This document shows positions 7,954 to 17,648 of a stretch of DNA of 64,000 nucleotides, piece after piece. The position numbers and the translations under genes are program-made. The stretch's first letter is position 1. Every line of letters begins with the position of its first letter. This stretch comes from Micavibrio_B sp964399985 (GTDB lineage: Bacteria > Pseudomonadota > Alphaproteobacteria > Micavibrionales > Micavibrionaceae), in assembly GCA_964399985.1 (NCBI GenBank), contig CAYNRY010000001.1:248001-312000 (forward strand), given 5' to 3'. The notes beneath the pieces were generated by a model. That model worked only from the letters and a program-made list of their open reading frames with translations. It was not told where the DNA came from and searched no databases.

Positions 7954-8900
7954 CGGATGCGCCGCATATTCCGGTGATGCTGAATGAAGTGTTGCAAACC
8001 CTCGCGCCAAAAGCTGGTGAGATTTATGTCGACGGCACGTTCGGGGCGGGCGGTTATTCCCGTGCCATTCTGGACAGCGCCGATTGCACGGTCATCGGTA
8101 TCGACCGCGATGAATCTGCCATTGAAATGGCGTCCAGCTGGAAAGAAAAATATGGCGAGCGGTTGAAAATAGTTCATTCCAATTTTGCCAATGCTAAATC
8201 CTGCCTGCAAGATCTCGGCATTGATAAAGTCGATGCGGTAATTCTTGATCTTGGCGTATCGTCCATGCAGATCGATAGGCAAGAGCGCGGATTTTCCTTC
8301 CGTTTCGATGGGCCGCTCGATATGCGCATGGACCGCTCCAGCGGCGAAACAGCTGCCGATCTTGTCAATACATTGAGCGAAGAAGATCTTGCCAATGTCA
8401 TCTACCAATATGGCGAAGAAAAGGCATCGCGCCGCGTCGCGGCTGCGATTATCAAAGCGCGCGCCGAGAAGAAGATCGAAACTACATCCGAGCTGGCCAA
8501 TATCGTGCGCTCGGTGGTTCATGTATCACCGAAAGTCAGAATTGATCCTGCAACACGCACGTTTCAGGCCCTTCGCCTGAAAGTAAATGACGAGTTGGGT
8601 GAGGTGGAAGCTCTTCTCGACTCAACGCTCGATATTCTCAAAGATGGCGGTCGTCTTGTCGTCGTGACGTTCCATTCTCTTGAAGACCGCATTGTAAAGA
8701 ACTTTCTCATCAAGCACGGCAAGCAAGCCGCTGCTCCCTCCCGTTATCTCCCTGCCACAGCTTCGTCCGAGAAACCCGCTTTCTCCATCCTGACGAAAAA
8801 AGCCCTTATCCCGACTGATTCTGAAATCTCCCAAAACCCGCGTTCCCGTTCTGCCAAGTTAAGAGCGGCCCAAAGAATTTATAGTGAGGTGGTCGCATGA
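7950..8900 (+). CDS. rsmH: 16S rRNA m4C1402 methyltransferase RsmH (MraW)
   Basis: SAM-dependent N4-methylation of C1402 in the ribosomal P site. It has 316 residues, normal for the family. Visible motifs are HIPVMLNEVL at the N-terminus, the SAM-binding YVDGTFGAGGYSRAIL, the acidic VIGIDRDESA, DAVILDLGVSSMQID, and RTFQALRLKVNDEL near residue 215 followed by VVTFHSLEDRIVKNFL. It overlaps mraZ and ftsL by four bases each, as is standard for the dcw cluster. Confidence 0.98.
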   Translation: MTDAPHIPVMLNEVLQTLAPKAGEIYVDGTFGAGGYSRAILDSADCTVIGIDRDESAIEMASSWKEKYGERLKIVHSNFANAKSCLQDLGIDKVDAVILDLGVSSMQIDRQERGFSFRFDGPLDMRMDRSSGETAADLVNTLSEEDLANVIYQYGEEKASRRVAAAIIKARAEKKIETTSELANIVRSVVHVSPKVRIDPATRTFQALRLKVNDELGEVEALLDSTLDILKDGGRLVVVTFHSLEDRIVKNFLIKHGKQAAAPSRYLPATASSEKPAFSILTKKALIPTDSEISQNPRSRSAKLRAAQRIYSEVVA

Positions 8901-9361
8901 AATATGTGATCCGCCTGACATCTTTGACGGCTTTGTTATTGGCGCTATTATCGGGTGCTGCATTGTTCTGGGTATCGCAGCAAGTTCAGCAGGTCGAGCG
9001 CGAACAGCGCCAGTTGATGCAGGCCAATATGCAGGAAGAAGAATCTATTCGTGTTTTAAAGGCGGAATGGGATTATCTGAATCGTCCTGAGCGCCTCGAA
9101 GAGTTATCGACCAGATATCTGAACATGGCGCCGGTATCGGCCGATACGATGATCCAGTCGATCAGCGCTATTCCCGAGCCGGAAGAGCCGAGCATGTTGC
9201 CGCAAGAGGAAAAGCCTCTTGAAGTATCGACAGCCACGCCTGCCAAGCCAGTTGCCAAAGCGCCGGTAAAATTAAGCCCGCCGGATATCGCGCAAGGAAA
9301 AGGTTCACAGGAAAGCGATTTTGAAAAAGTCTTGAACGATGCGGGAGGGGCCGGACAATGA
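8897..9361 (+). CDS. ftsL: Cell division protein FtsL
   Basis: A small bitopic protein that with FtsQ and FtsB activates FtsWI septal synthesis. It has 154 residues: one transmembrane helix at about residues 5-27 and then a coiled-coil/leucine-rich periplasmic segment up to about residue 75, with the family-like motif RVLKAEWDYLNRPERLEELS. The last 75 residues are a proline-rich low-complexity tail rich in Pro, Glu, Ala and Lys. That makes it longer than many FtsL proteins, though such tails occur in alphaproteobacteria. It overlaps both neighbours by 4 bases. Confidence 0.88.
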   Translation: MKYVIRLTSLTALLLALLSGAALFWVSQQVQQVEREQRQLMQANMQEEESIRVLKAEWDYLNRPERLEELSTRYLNMAPVSADTMIQSISAIPEPEEPSMLPQEEKPLEVSTATPAKPVAKAPVKLSPPDIAQGKGSQESDFEKVLNDAGGAGQ

Positions 9362-11070
9362 GCCGCAAATCCCCGTTCGGAAAATTATCGATGCGCATTG
9401 CCGGAGAGAAATCTTCTTCGCTCGATCAGGCGCGCGGACGCATCGTTTTAATCGTGGCTCTGTTTATGGGGGTCTATATCCTGATTGCTGCGCGTCTTTT
9501 GGACGCAACAATCATTCAAGGGTATTTTTCCAATCGCGGTGAAACCGAAACGCATGAAACGGCGAAGGATGTAAAGCAGAAGCGCCGCGGCGATATCGTT
9601 GACCGCAATGGCGTCATGCTGGCCGCGTCTCTAAAAACCGCGTCCCTTTATGCAGATCAAAAACGCATCACCGATCCGGTCGCTGCCGCGAAGGCGCTAA
9701 GCAATATTTTTCCCGAAATGCGCTATGGCGATTTGTTAAAAAAAGTTCAGGGCGAAAAACGCTTTGTATGGATACGCCGAAACCTGACACCGAGCGAACA
9801 GCGCCGCATTCTGGAGATTGGCGAGCCGGGGCTGGCTTTCGAATATGATTACCGCCGCGTCTATCCGCAAGGCAAGATGACGTCGCATATCGTCGGCTAT
9901 ACCGATACGGATGGCAAGGGCATTGCCGGTATCGAGCATAGTTTTAACAAGCTGTTGACCGGCAGTTCCGATCCGCTGAAACTGACGATGGATATTCGCT
10001 TGCAACATATCATGAAGCGCGAATTGCAAAAGGCGATTACCGAATTTACCGCAATCGGCGGAGCAGGCATCATTATGGATGTAAATACCGGCGAAGTGCT
10101 GGCGAGCGTTTCTTTACCTGATTTCGATCCGCATGAAACGAAAGTCGATATCTCGGATAGCAAAAGATTCAACCGTGCAACTTTGGGAGTTTATGAGCTT
10201 GGTTCGACATTCAAAGTGTTTACGGCGGCGGCGGTTTTGGAAAAAGACCATATCACGATGTCAAAAACTTTTGACGCGACGCGCCCGCTTAAACGCGGAC
10301 GCTTTACGATCAGCGATTATCATCCTGAAAAACGCGCTTTGACCTTACCCGAAACTTTCATGGTGTCGTCTAATATTGGAACGGCCCTAATGGCGGAAGA
10401 AGTCGGCACGGCAGGGATGAAGAATCTGTACCGCGATCTCGGTTTCATGGAAAAAGCAGATTTTGAAATAGACGAGCTTGGCAAGCCGATCATTCCCAAC
10501 CCGTGGCGTGAAATCAATACGCTGACGGCTTCTTACGGCCACGGGATCGCAGTATCTCCATTACAGCTGATAAGTGGCGTCAGCTCGATTGCCAATGGCG
10601 GTTACCTGATTAAGCCGACGATCATCAAAAAAGACGATAAGGATATGAAGAAATCCGAGATCCGGATTATCTCGAAAGAAACGTCGCTCAAAATGCGTCA
10701 GCTCTTGCGTCTTGTCGTAAGTGACGGGACAGCCAGGAAAGCCGACGTCAAAGGCTATATGGTCGGCGGTAAAACGGGGACCTCCGATAAGAATTTCAAC
10801 GGACGCTATGCCAAGGATCGCCGCATGTCGTCTTTCATCGGCGTGTTTCCGATCAACGATCCCAAATATGCCGTCTTAATTATTGTCGATGAGCCGCATG
10901 GCAATAAAAGCAGCTATGGCTATGCGACGGCAGGATGGGTTGCTGCTCCGGCAGCGGCACGCGTAATTTCATCCATCGGTCCTATCCTGAACATGAAAAA
11001 GGATATGGAGGCGCCTGATCTGGCAGAGCCGCTGCGCCCGTTCCTGCATGACAAAGTGGCGGAGCATTGA
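9358..11070 (+). CDS. ftsI: Septal peptidoglycan transpeptidase FtsI (PBP3)
   Basis: Division-specific class B penicillin-binding protein that cross-links septal peptidoglycan. It has 570 residues: cytoplasmic N-terminus, one transmembrane helix at about residues 28-50, and a PBP dimerisation domain that opens with the RGDIVDRNGVMLA motif at residue 77. The transpeptidase domain has the active serine in STFK (283-286), SSN (337-339) and KTGT (472-475). All catalytic motifs are intact. It overlaps ftsL by 4 bases and its stop overlaps the murE start (TGATG). Confidence 0.98.
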   Translation: MSRKSPFGKLSMRIAGEKSSSLDQARGRIVLIVALFMGVYILIAARLLDATIIQGYFSNRGETETHETAKDVKQKRRGDIVDRNGVMLAASLKTASLYADQKRITDPVAAAKALSNIFPEMRYGDLLKKVQGEKRFVWIRRNLTPSEQRRILEIGEPGLAFEYDYRRVYPQGKMTSHIVGYTDTDGKGIAGIEHSFNKLLTGSSDPLKLTMDIRLQHIMKRELQKAITEFTAIGGAGIIMDVNTGEVLASVSLPDFDPHETKVDISDSKRFNRATLGVYELGSTFKVFTAAAVLEKDHITMSKTFDATRPLKRGRFTISDYHPEKRALTLPETFMVSSNIGTALMAEEVGTAGMKNLYRDLGFMEKADFEIDELGKPIIPNPWREINTLTASYGHGIAVSPLQLISGVSSIANGGYLIKPTIIKKDDKDMKKSEIRIISKETSLKMRQLLRLVVSDGTARKADVKGYMVGGKTGTSDKNFNGRYAKDRRMSSFIGVFPINDPKYAVLIIVDEPHGNKSSYGYATAGWVAAPAAARVISSIGPILNMKKDMEAPDLAEPLRPFLHDKVAEH

Positions 11071-12536
11071 TGAAAATTTTATCGGACATCATGGACCGTA
11101 GTGATTTACCGGAAATAGAAATTTCCGGCATCAGCAGCGATAGCCGCTCGGTGCGCCGCGGTTTCCTGTTCGTCGCTTTGGCGGGCTCCAATATGGATGG
11201 CCGCGAATATATCGAAGACGCTATCCGTCATGGTGCGAAGGCGATATTGGTACCAAAGGGAACGCAGCAGCCTTTATGCATGGAAGGCGTCGATGAAATC
11301 GTCTGGGTCGAGGAAGAAAATCCGCGTCTTGCACTGGCAAAGGCGGCGGCCAGATTTTATGGTGTCCAGCCGGAAACGATTATTGCCGTTACCGGGACTA
11401 ACGGTAAAACATCAACGGTGAGTTTCACACGACAGATCTGGGAACATCTCGGCTATCGCGCGGCGTCTCTTGGAACGCTCGGCTTGCAAGGTGGAATAAC
11501 AGTGCAGTCGGCGGAGCAATCAGGTTCTATGACGACGCCCGATCCGGTACGCCTTCATGCACAGCTTGCCGATCTGGCAGCATCCGGCATCGACCATCTG
11601 GCGATTGAAGCGTCGAGCCATGGTCTCGATCAACACAGGCTTGACGGCATGAACGTATCGGCGGCGGGTTTTACAAATGTCACGCATGATCATCTCGATT
11701 ATCACGGTTCGATGGAGAATTATGCGTCCAGCAAACGCCGCCTGTTCGACGGTCTTTTAAAAGACAATGGCGTGGCCGTCGTCAATGCCGACAGTCTTGA
11801 AAGTGAGAACATCAAAAAGATTTGCCAAGAGCGAGGTATTACCTATTGGTCCTATGGTTATAAGGGTAAGGAGCTTCGCCTTATTTCTCGCAAAGCTCAG
11901 CCGACGGGCCAGCATCTGGTGCTGGAAATTTTTGGGCAGGAAATAGAATTTACGTTACCGCTTGTCGGTGAGTTCCAGGTGATGAATATGCTTTGCGCGG
12001 CAGGGCTTGTGCTGGCCCGCTGCCAGAAGCGCTTGCAGGAAGTTATCGATATTCTGCCGAAGCTGACAGGCGTGCCGGGACGTCTTGAATTCGTGCCCGG
12101 CCATAAGCAAGGCGCAGCCGTCTATGTCGATTACGCTCATACGCCAGACGCGCTGGAGAATGTTTTAAAAGCGCTGCGCCCGCATACGCAAAAAATGCTG
12201 GTCTGCGTTTTCGGCTGCGGCGGTAACCGTGATAAAGCGAAACGTCCCGTCATGGGTAAAATCGCTGCGCAACTGGCCGATATCAATATCATTACAGACG
12301 ATAATCCGCGCAATGAGAACGCGGCCCAAATTCGTGCCGAGATCAAGCAAGGCGCACCACAGGCAACCGAAATCGCAGACCGCCGTCAGGCTATCGAAAC
12401 TGCGATCAAGTTTTGCAAATCAGGAGACGTTCTGGTGATTGCCGGCAAAGGCCATGAACATGGCCAGATTGTCGGCGACCATGTAGAGCCCTTCGACGAC
12501 GTACATGAAGCACATTTAGCGATGGAGACATCGTAA
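11070..12536 (+). CDS. murE: UDP-MurNAc-L-Ala-D-Glu:meso-DAP ligase MurE
   Basis: Adds meso-diaminopimelate to the UDP-MurNAc-dipeptide in the cytoplasm. ATG at 11070 is chosen over a TTG one codon earlier. The ATP-binding P-loop TGTNGKTST lies near residue 110 and the family motif YVDYAHTPDALENVL near residue 355. TDDNPRNE near residue 410 contains the DNPR signature of enzymes that take meso-DAP instead of lysine. This supports a Gram-negative type stem peptide. The length of 488 residues is normal. Confidence 0.97.
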   Translation: MKILSDIMDRSDLPEIEISGISSDSRSVRRGFLFVALAGSNMDGREYIEDAIRHGAKAILVPKGTQQPLCMEGVDEIVWVEEENPRLALAKAAARFYGVQPETIIAVTGTNGKTSTVSFTRQIWEHLGYRAASLGTLGLQGGITVQSAEQSGSMTTPDPVRLHAQLADLAASGIDHLAIEASSHGLDQHRLDGMNVSAAGFTNVTHDHLDYHGSMENYASSKRRLFDGLLKDNGVAVVNADSLESENIKKICQERGITYWSYGYKGKELRLISRKAQPTGQHLVLEIFGQEIEFTLPLVGEFQVMNMLCAAGLVLARCQKRLQEVIDILPKLTGVPGRLEFVPGHKQGAAVYVDYAHTPDALENVLKALRPHTQKMLVCVFGCGGNRDKAKRPVMGKIAAQLADINIITDDNPRNENAAQIRAEIKQGAPQATEIADRRQAIETAIKFCKSGDVLVIAGKGHEHGQIVGDHVEPFDDVHEAHLAMETS

Positions 12537-12562
12537 GTAACCAAGAAAGAACCTTTAAGAAC

Positions 12563-14032
12563 ATGACAAGCACATTACAAAAAGCACCTTCACATACGCT
12601 ATGGACGAGTTCCGAAGCGGCAAAAGCAACCAGCGGCAGCGCAGCAGGCGAATGGTTCGCTACAGGCGTGTCGATAGATACGCGCAGCCTCGAGACAGGC
12701 GATCTTTTTATCGCGCTTCAGGGCGATAACAGCGATGGCCATCTTCATGTCAAAGCGGCCATCGAAAAAGGTGCGGCGGCGGCCATTGTTTCCAGGTCCA
12801 TAGAAGGCGTTGATGCGGACAAGCTTCTGATCGTCGAAGATACATTCAAAGCATTACAAGATTTAGGCGCAGCGTCGCGCAACCGTTCTGCCGCGCGCAT
12901 CATCGGTATTACCGGCAGCGTCGGTAAAACAGGCACAAAAGAAATGCTGGGCCGCGCTTTCTCTCAATTTGGCGAAACGTCATGGAGCGTCAAAAGTTTC
13001 AACAATCACTGGGGCGTTCCGTTATCGCTCGCCAGAATGTATGCCGGTAGCGATTTCGGTATTTTCGAAATGGGAATGAATAACCCAGGAGAAATTACGC
13101 CGCTGACAAAAGCCGCCCGTCCGCATATCGCAATTATCACCACGGTCGCACCTGTGCATGTCGGCAATTTCGCGGAAGGAATTACAGGCATCGCTAAGGC
13201 GAAGGCAGAAATTTTAGCCGGTATCGAAAAAGGCGGCATCGCTATTCTTAATCAGGATAACGATCAATATGATCTGCTGAAAACGGAAGCGCAAAAACAT
13301 GACATCAAAGTCGTGACTTTTGGTGAAGGCGATCAAGCGGATGCACAATTACTGGATTGCCTCGTTGCGTCAAATGGCGTGCGGGTGAAAGCGCGTATAC
13401 TGGATCAGGAAATTACCTACATATTGAAAGATGCCGGACACCATATCGCTATGAATTCTCTGGCTGTACTCCTCGCGATTAAATTATCCGGTCAGGATAT
13501 CGTGAAAGCGGCAAAAGCCTTGGAGCAAATCGAACCGCCTACGGGCCGCGGCAAACGCGAATTGCTAGATATCGGCGATGCATCCAACCCGGTGACATTG
13601 ATCGATGAAAGTTATAATGCGTCTCCGGTCGCCATGCAGGCAGCCTTTAAAGTTTTGGCCCTGATTGATCCGGGTCGCGGCGGTCGTCGCATTGCCATTC
13701 TTGGTGATATGCTAGAATTAGGGGCTGATGGTCCGAAAGCTCATGCGGATTTAGCCTTGCCACTCAAGGCCGCCAATATTGACCTCGTTTATACATGCGG
13801 CAAGCTCATGAAAAATCTTCATGATGCACTCCCGAACGATAATGGAAAGTTTCATGCGGAAAACAGCATGGAATTAGGTCAAATTGTGCCGGATGTGCTT
13901 GTTCCGGGTGATGTCGTCATGGTAAAGGGATCGCTTGGCAGTAAGATGAATGTCGTGGTCGAAGCTTTGCGTGCTCTTCCAGCCAAAAAGAAAATTGCCA
14001 ATTCGGCAGAAGGAAAAAACAGTGCTTTATAA
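12563..14032 (+). CDS. murF: UDP-MurNAc-tripeptide:D-Ala-D-Ala ligase MurF
   Basis: Joins the D-Ala-D-Ala dipeptide made by Ddl (22197-23180) to the UDP-MurNAc-tripeptide. It has 489 residues. The Mur ligase P-loop is GITGSVGKTGTKE (around 115-127), followed by NNHWGVPLSL and FEMGMNNPGEI. The C-terminal domain has LIDESYNASPVAMQAA and ILGDMLELG, both typical of MurF. It starts 26 bases after murE, and its 3' end overlaps the GTG start of mraY by 11 bases. Confidence 0.96.
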   Translation: MTSTLQKAPSHTLWTSSEAAKATSGSAAGEWFATGVSIDTRSLETGDLFIALQGDNSDGHLHVKAAIEKGAAAAIVSRSIEGVDADKLLIVEDTFKALQDLGAASRNRSAARIIGITGSVGKTGTKEMLGRAFSQFGETSWSVKSFNNHWGVPLSLARMYAGSDFGIFEMGMNNPGEITPLTKAARPHIAIITTVAPVHVGNFAEGITGIAKAKAEILAGIEKGGIAILNQDNDQYDLLKTEAQKHDIKVVTFGEGDQADAQLLDCLVASNGVRVKARILDQEITYILKDAGHHIAMNSLAVLLAIKLSGQDIVKAAKALEQIEPPTGRGKRELLDIGDASNPVTLIDESYNASPVAMQAAFKVLALIDPGRGGRRIAILGDMLELGADGPKAHADLALPLKAANIDLVYTCGKLMKNLHDALPNDNGKFHAENSMELGQIVPDVLVPGDVVMVKGSLGSKMNVVVEALRALPAKKKIANSAEGKNSAL

Positions 14033-15107
14033 TCTGCTGTCGCCTTTAGGTGACGATTATATTTTCTTCAATCTGTTTCGCTATATCACGTTCCGGACCG
14101 GCGCGGCAATTTTGACCGCTCTTATACTTTCTTTTGTTATTGGTCCGCGCATGATCAGGTGGCTGAAATCGATCCAAGGATCGGGTCAGCCAATCAGGAA
14201 CGATGGGCCGGAAACGCATTTGAAAAAAGCAGGAACGCCGACCATGGGCGGGCTGATGATTTTAATCAGCGTAACGGTCAGCACGCTGCTTTGGGCAGAT
14301 CTGACCAATCCGTTTATCTGGATTTCTCTCCTTGTTATGGTCGGGTTCGGGTTGATTGGGTTCGGTGACGATTATTTAAAGCTCACCAAAAAAGATCCTA
14401 AAGGATTGTCAGGTAAATTGAAACTCGTCGTTCAAACAGTCATCGCGGCAGTTGCAACGATGGGTATCGTCTATTTCCTGCCAGCGAATATTTCGACAAG
14501 TGTCGCCATTCCATTCTTTAAAAACTTCTTTATTCCGCTCGGCGTCTTTTTCTATATCTGGGCGATTCTTGTTATGATCGGTTCTTCCAATGCCGTGAAT
14601 TTAACAGACGGTCTTGATGGCCTCGCCATTGTTCCTGTCGCGATTGCAGCAGCCTCTTTCGGTTTGATCGCTTACCTGGTCGGGCGCGAGGATTTCTCCA
14701 CCTATCTTCAAATCGCTTATGTGCCAGGCACGGCGGAGCTGATGATTATTTGCGGGGCCTTGGTTGGCGGCGCGATGGGTTTCCTCTGGTTCAATGCACC
14801 GCCGGCGATGATCTTTATGGGAGATACTGGCTCGCTGGCCATGGGCGGACTTCTTGGCACGATGGCGGTTATCGTCAAGCATGAACTGGTGCTTTTTATC
14901 ATCGGCGGATTGTTCGTCATGGAAACGCTATCGGTTATTATTCAGGTGGCATCATTTAAGCTGACCGGCAAACGTGTATTTCGCATGGCGCCAATCCACC
15001 ACCATTTTGAAAAAATAGGCTGGTCGGAACCAACGGTCGTCATCCGCTTCTGGATCATTGCCGTCGTATTGGCGCTTCTCGGCCTTTCAACATTGAAACT
15101 CAGATGA
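14022..15107 (+). CDS. mraY: Phospho-MurNAc-pentapeptide translocase MraY
   Basis: Integral membrane enzyme that moves phospho-MurNAc-pentapeptide to undecaprenyl phosphate, making lipid I. GTG at 14022 is chosen: it gives the family N-terminus (LYNLLSPLGDDYIFFNLFRY) and the usual 361 residues, and an aagga ribosome site lies 8 bases upstream. A longer frame from 13950 would run into murF without family support. Motifs include THLKKAGTPTMGG, the acidic GFGDDYLK, NLTDGLDGLA, MGDTGSLAMGG and the metal-site histidines APIHHHFEKIGW. About ten membrane segments are visible. Confidence 0.97.
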   Translation: MLYNLLSPLGDDYIFFNLFRYITFRTGAAILTALILSFVIGPRMIRWLKSIQGSGQPIRNDGPETHLKKAGTPTMGGLMILISVTVSTLLWADLTNPFIWISLLVMVGFGLIGFGDDYLKLTKKDPKGLSGKLKLVVQTVIAAVATMGIVYFLPANISTSVAIPFFKNFFIPLGVFFYIWAILVMIGSSNAVNLTDGLDGLAIVPVAIAAASFGLIAYLVGREDFSTYLQIAYVPGTAELMIICGALVGGAMGFLWFNAPPAMIFMGDTGSLAMGGLLGTMAVIVKHELVLFIIGGLFVMETLSVIIQVASFKLTGKRVFRMAPIHHHFEKIGWSEPTVVIRFWIIAVVLALLGLSTLKLR

Positions 15108-16474
15108 TCGATTTATCCGCCTTTCGCGGCAGACGCATCGGAATTGTAGGTCTGGGAAAGACCGGCGAGACATCGATGCATGCTTTGCGTGAAAGCGGCG
15201 CGCAAGTCGCCGTCTGGGACGATAGTCTTCTAAAACGCGAGATGGCTAAAACCCAGGGATTTGAAATCCTCGAGCTTGAAATATTCAAGCCTGAGTTTCT
15301 TTTATGGTCGCCGGGTATTGCTCATTACGGAGCAAATGCGCATCTGCTGGCGATAAAAGCGAAAGAGTTAGGTATTCCGCTGTTTTGCGATATCGAATTA
15401 TTCTCGCAAAGTGTAAGTAATGATGTTTTGGCGATTACCGGCACCAACGGAAAGTCGACGACGACGGCATTACTAGCGCATACGCTTTCACAATTTCGTC
15501 CGGTTCAAATGGGCGGCAATATCGGCAAGCCCGTTTTAGAATTGGATAAGATAGAAGATAACGGAAGCTATATCCTTGAATTATCATCTTACCAGCTTGA
15601 ACTGACGCCATCGTTGAAGCCTGCCGGCGCGATATTGCTGAATATCACGCCCGATCATCTGGCACGCCATGGCAATATGGAAGCCTATATCAAGGCAAAG
15701 GAAAATATCTTTGCCAGCGTTCAGGCGGCTCCGCACAAGCCTGTGGCGGTTATCGCTATCGACGGCGATATTACCAAGCGCATTGCCGAGCGGTTGAAAG
15801 CCGAAGGTAATTGGAATGTCATTTCTGTTTCAACCCAAGACAAGGCAAGCGTCTATGTCGAAAGTGGAAAACTTTATGACGGTGAAATACAGGTCATGGA
15901 TCTTTCGTTGATGCCGTCCTTGAAAGGGCGTCACAATCATGAGAATGCGGCTTGCGCCTATGCGCTCATTCGTCATGTATACGGTTACGAGCCGGAGAAG
16001 ATTGCCGCCAGCATGGGCAGCTTTCAAGGCCTGCCGCATCGGCAACATCTGGTTAGAACCATCAACGGCATTTCCTATGTGAATGACAGCAAGGCAACAA
16101 ACGCCGAAGCCGTTTCCCATGCCCTCGCATGTACGAAGAACATATATTGGATCGCCGGTGGCCAGCCCAAAGAAGGCGGCTTACACGGTCTTGAGAATTA
16201 CATGGAGCGCATTACACATGCTTTCCTTATCGGTGAAGCGGCAGATGAATTCGCCAAGTGGCTGAAGATATCTGACGTTCCTTATACGATTTGCGGTACG
16301 CTGGATGTTGCAGTGAGAGAAGCGCATAAAATCGCGCAAGGAAATCGCGGTATGCCGGGCGAGCCGGGAACCGTGTTATTGTCTCCAGCCTGCGCCTCAT
16401 GGGACCAGTTTACATCTTTCGAACATCGCGGCGATGTCTTTACGCAGCTCGTTGAAAATCTGCCGGAAGAATAA
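15104..16474 (+). CDS. murD: UDP-MurNAc-L-Ala:D-Glu ligase MurD
   Basis: Adds D-glutamate to UDP-MurNAc-L-alanine. It has 456 residues. The N-terminal nucleotide-sugar domain begins GRRIGIVGLGKTGETS, the central ATP-binding P-loop is TGTNGKST (about 112-119), GGNIGKPVLEL follows, and the C-terminal domain contains YVNDSKATNAEAV and the late LLSPACASWDQFTSFEHRGD. All are standard MurD landmarks. It overlaps mraY by 4 bases and is followed by ftsW after 7 bases. Confidence 0.97.
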   Translation: MIDLSAFRGRRIGIVGLGKTGETSMHALRESGAQVAVWDDSLLKREMAKTQGFEILELEIFKPEFLLWSPGIAHYGANAHLLAIKAKELGIPLFCDIELFSQSVSNDVLAITGTNGKSTTTALLAHTLSQFRPVQMGGNIGKPVLELDKIEDNGSYILELSSYQLELTPSLKPAGAILLNITPDHLARHGNMEAYIKAKENIFASVQAAPHKPVAVIAIDGDITKRIAERLKAEGNWNVISVSTQDKASVYVESGKLYDGEIQVMDLSLMPSLKGRHNHENAACAYALIRHVYGYEPEKIAASMGSFQGLPHRQHLVRTINGISYVNDSKATNAEAVSHALACTKNIYWIAGGQPKEGGLHGLENYMERITHAFLIGEAADEFAKWLKISDVPYTICGTLDVAVREAHKIAQGNRGMPGEPGTVLLSPACASWDQFTSFEHRGDVFTQLVENLPEE

Positions 16475-16481
16475 ATAAGGC

Positions 16482-17648
16482 ATGAAACCAAATCTCTTCG
16501 CCCGTACTGATCGTTCTGCCATTGCCAGCTGGTGGTGGACGGTCGATCGTGGGTTGATGGCCTGCATTATCATATTGGCTGTTTTCGGCGTCGCGCTGGT
16601 CACGACGGCGTCGCCGCCAGTCGCCAACCGCATTGGTGTAGACCATGCGCATTTTATCATTCGTCATATCATGGTGGTGGTTCCGGCACTGGTGATGATG
16701 CTCGTTGTCTCGGTTATGGATCATAAAACAATTCGCCGCATTGGCACGCTGGTATTGGCGCTTATGATGTTTCTTATGATTGTCGTTCTATTCAGCGGGA
16801 ACGAGATCAAAGGGGCGCAGCGATGGATTTCGCTGCCCGGTTTTTCCTTACAGCCATCCGAGCTTGTAAAACCGGCTTTCGCCATCGTGGCTGGCTGGTT
16901 GATTGCGCACCAGAAATCGGACCCGTGTTTCAAAGGATATATATATTCTGCCGTTCTTTATTTCATGATCGTTATTTTGCTCATTCTGCAGCCGGATTTC
17001 GGCATGACGGTCGTTTTAACCTGTATGTTCGCGGCGCAGATATTTCTTGCCGGATTTCCGTTCCGCTATCTGACAATTTTTGCAGGTGTCGGTGTCGGCG
17101 GTATTTTTGCCGCTTATTTCGGTCTTCATCACGTCCGAAGCCGGATCGACCGCTTTATGAATCCTGATAGCGGCGATACATATCAGGTCGATAAATCGCT
17201 CGAGGCATTTGCTAATGGTGGTTTCTTCGGTCAAGGCCCGGGGCAGGGAACGGTGAAGAACACCATTCCCGATGCTCACGCCGATTTCATCTTCTCGGTC
17301 GCCGGTGAGGAACTTGGGCTTTTATTCACGCTCGTGATCGTTGCGCTCTATGCCTATATCCTCCTGCGCGGGTTCAACCGATTGATGGAAAGCAATGACA
17401 TGTTCGTCGTGCTGGCGGTCGGCGGAATCTTGTCCATGTTCGGCCTTCAGGCGCTTGTTCATATGGGCTCGGCTTTACATCTTTTACCGACGAAAGGGAT
17501 GACATTGCCATTTATCAGCTATGGCGGTTCCTCGACGCTCTCGATGGGATTGGCTATGGGCGTTGTTCTTGGCCTGACAAGGCGACAGGCGCGGTCCTCA
17601 ATTTCAAAAGGCGGTTTCTCTCATTCGATTAGAAAAGGAACGGTATGA
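16482..17648 (+). CDS. ftsW: Septal peptidoglycan polymerase FtsW (SEDS family)
   Basis: Multi-pass membrane glycosyltransferase of the SEDS family that polymerises septal glycan together with FtsI. It has 388 residues with about ten membrane helices. Family motifs are GAQRWISLPGFSLQPSELVK near residue 110, LLILQPDFGMT near 170, and late PTKGMTLPFISYGGSS near residue 340. It overlaps murG by 4 bases (ATGA). Confidence 0.97.
   Translation: MKPNLFARTDRSAIASWWWTVDRGLMACIIILAVFGVALVTTASPPVANRIGVDHAHFIIRHIMVVVPALVMMLVVSVMDHKTIRRIGTLVLALMMFLMIVVLFSGNEIKGAQRWISLPGFSLQPSELVKPAFAIVAGWLIAHQKSDPCFKGYIYSAVLYFMIVILLILQPDFGMTVVLTCMFAAQIFLAGFPFRYLTIFAGVGVGGIFAAYFGLHHVRSRIDRFMNPDSGDTYQVDKSLEAFANGGFFGQGPGQGTVKNTIPDAHADFIFSVAGEELGLLFTLVIVALYAYILLRGFNRLMESNDMFVVLAVGGILSMFGLQALVHMGSALHLLPTKGMTLPFISYGGSSTLSMGLAMGVVLGLTRRQARSSISKGGFSHSIRKGTV

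Noticed and set aside
7851..8522. 223-codon minus-strand open frame antisense to rsmH
   Set aside because: Antisense to a highly conserved gene, arising from its codon bias; no start signal.
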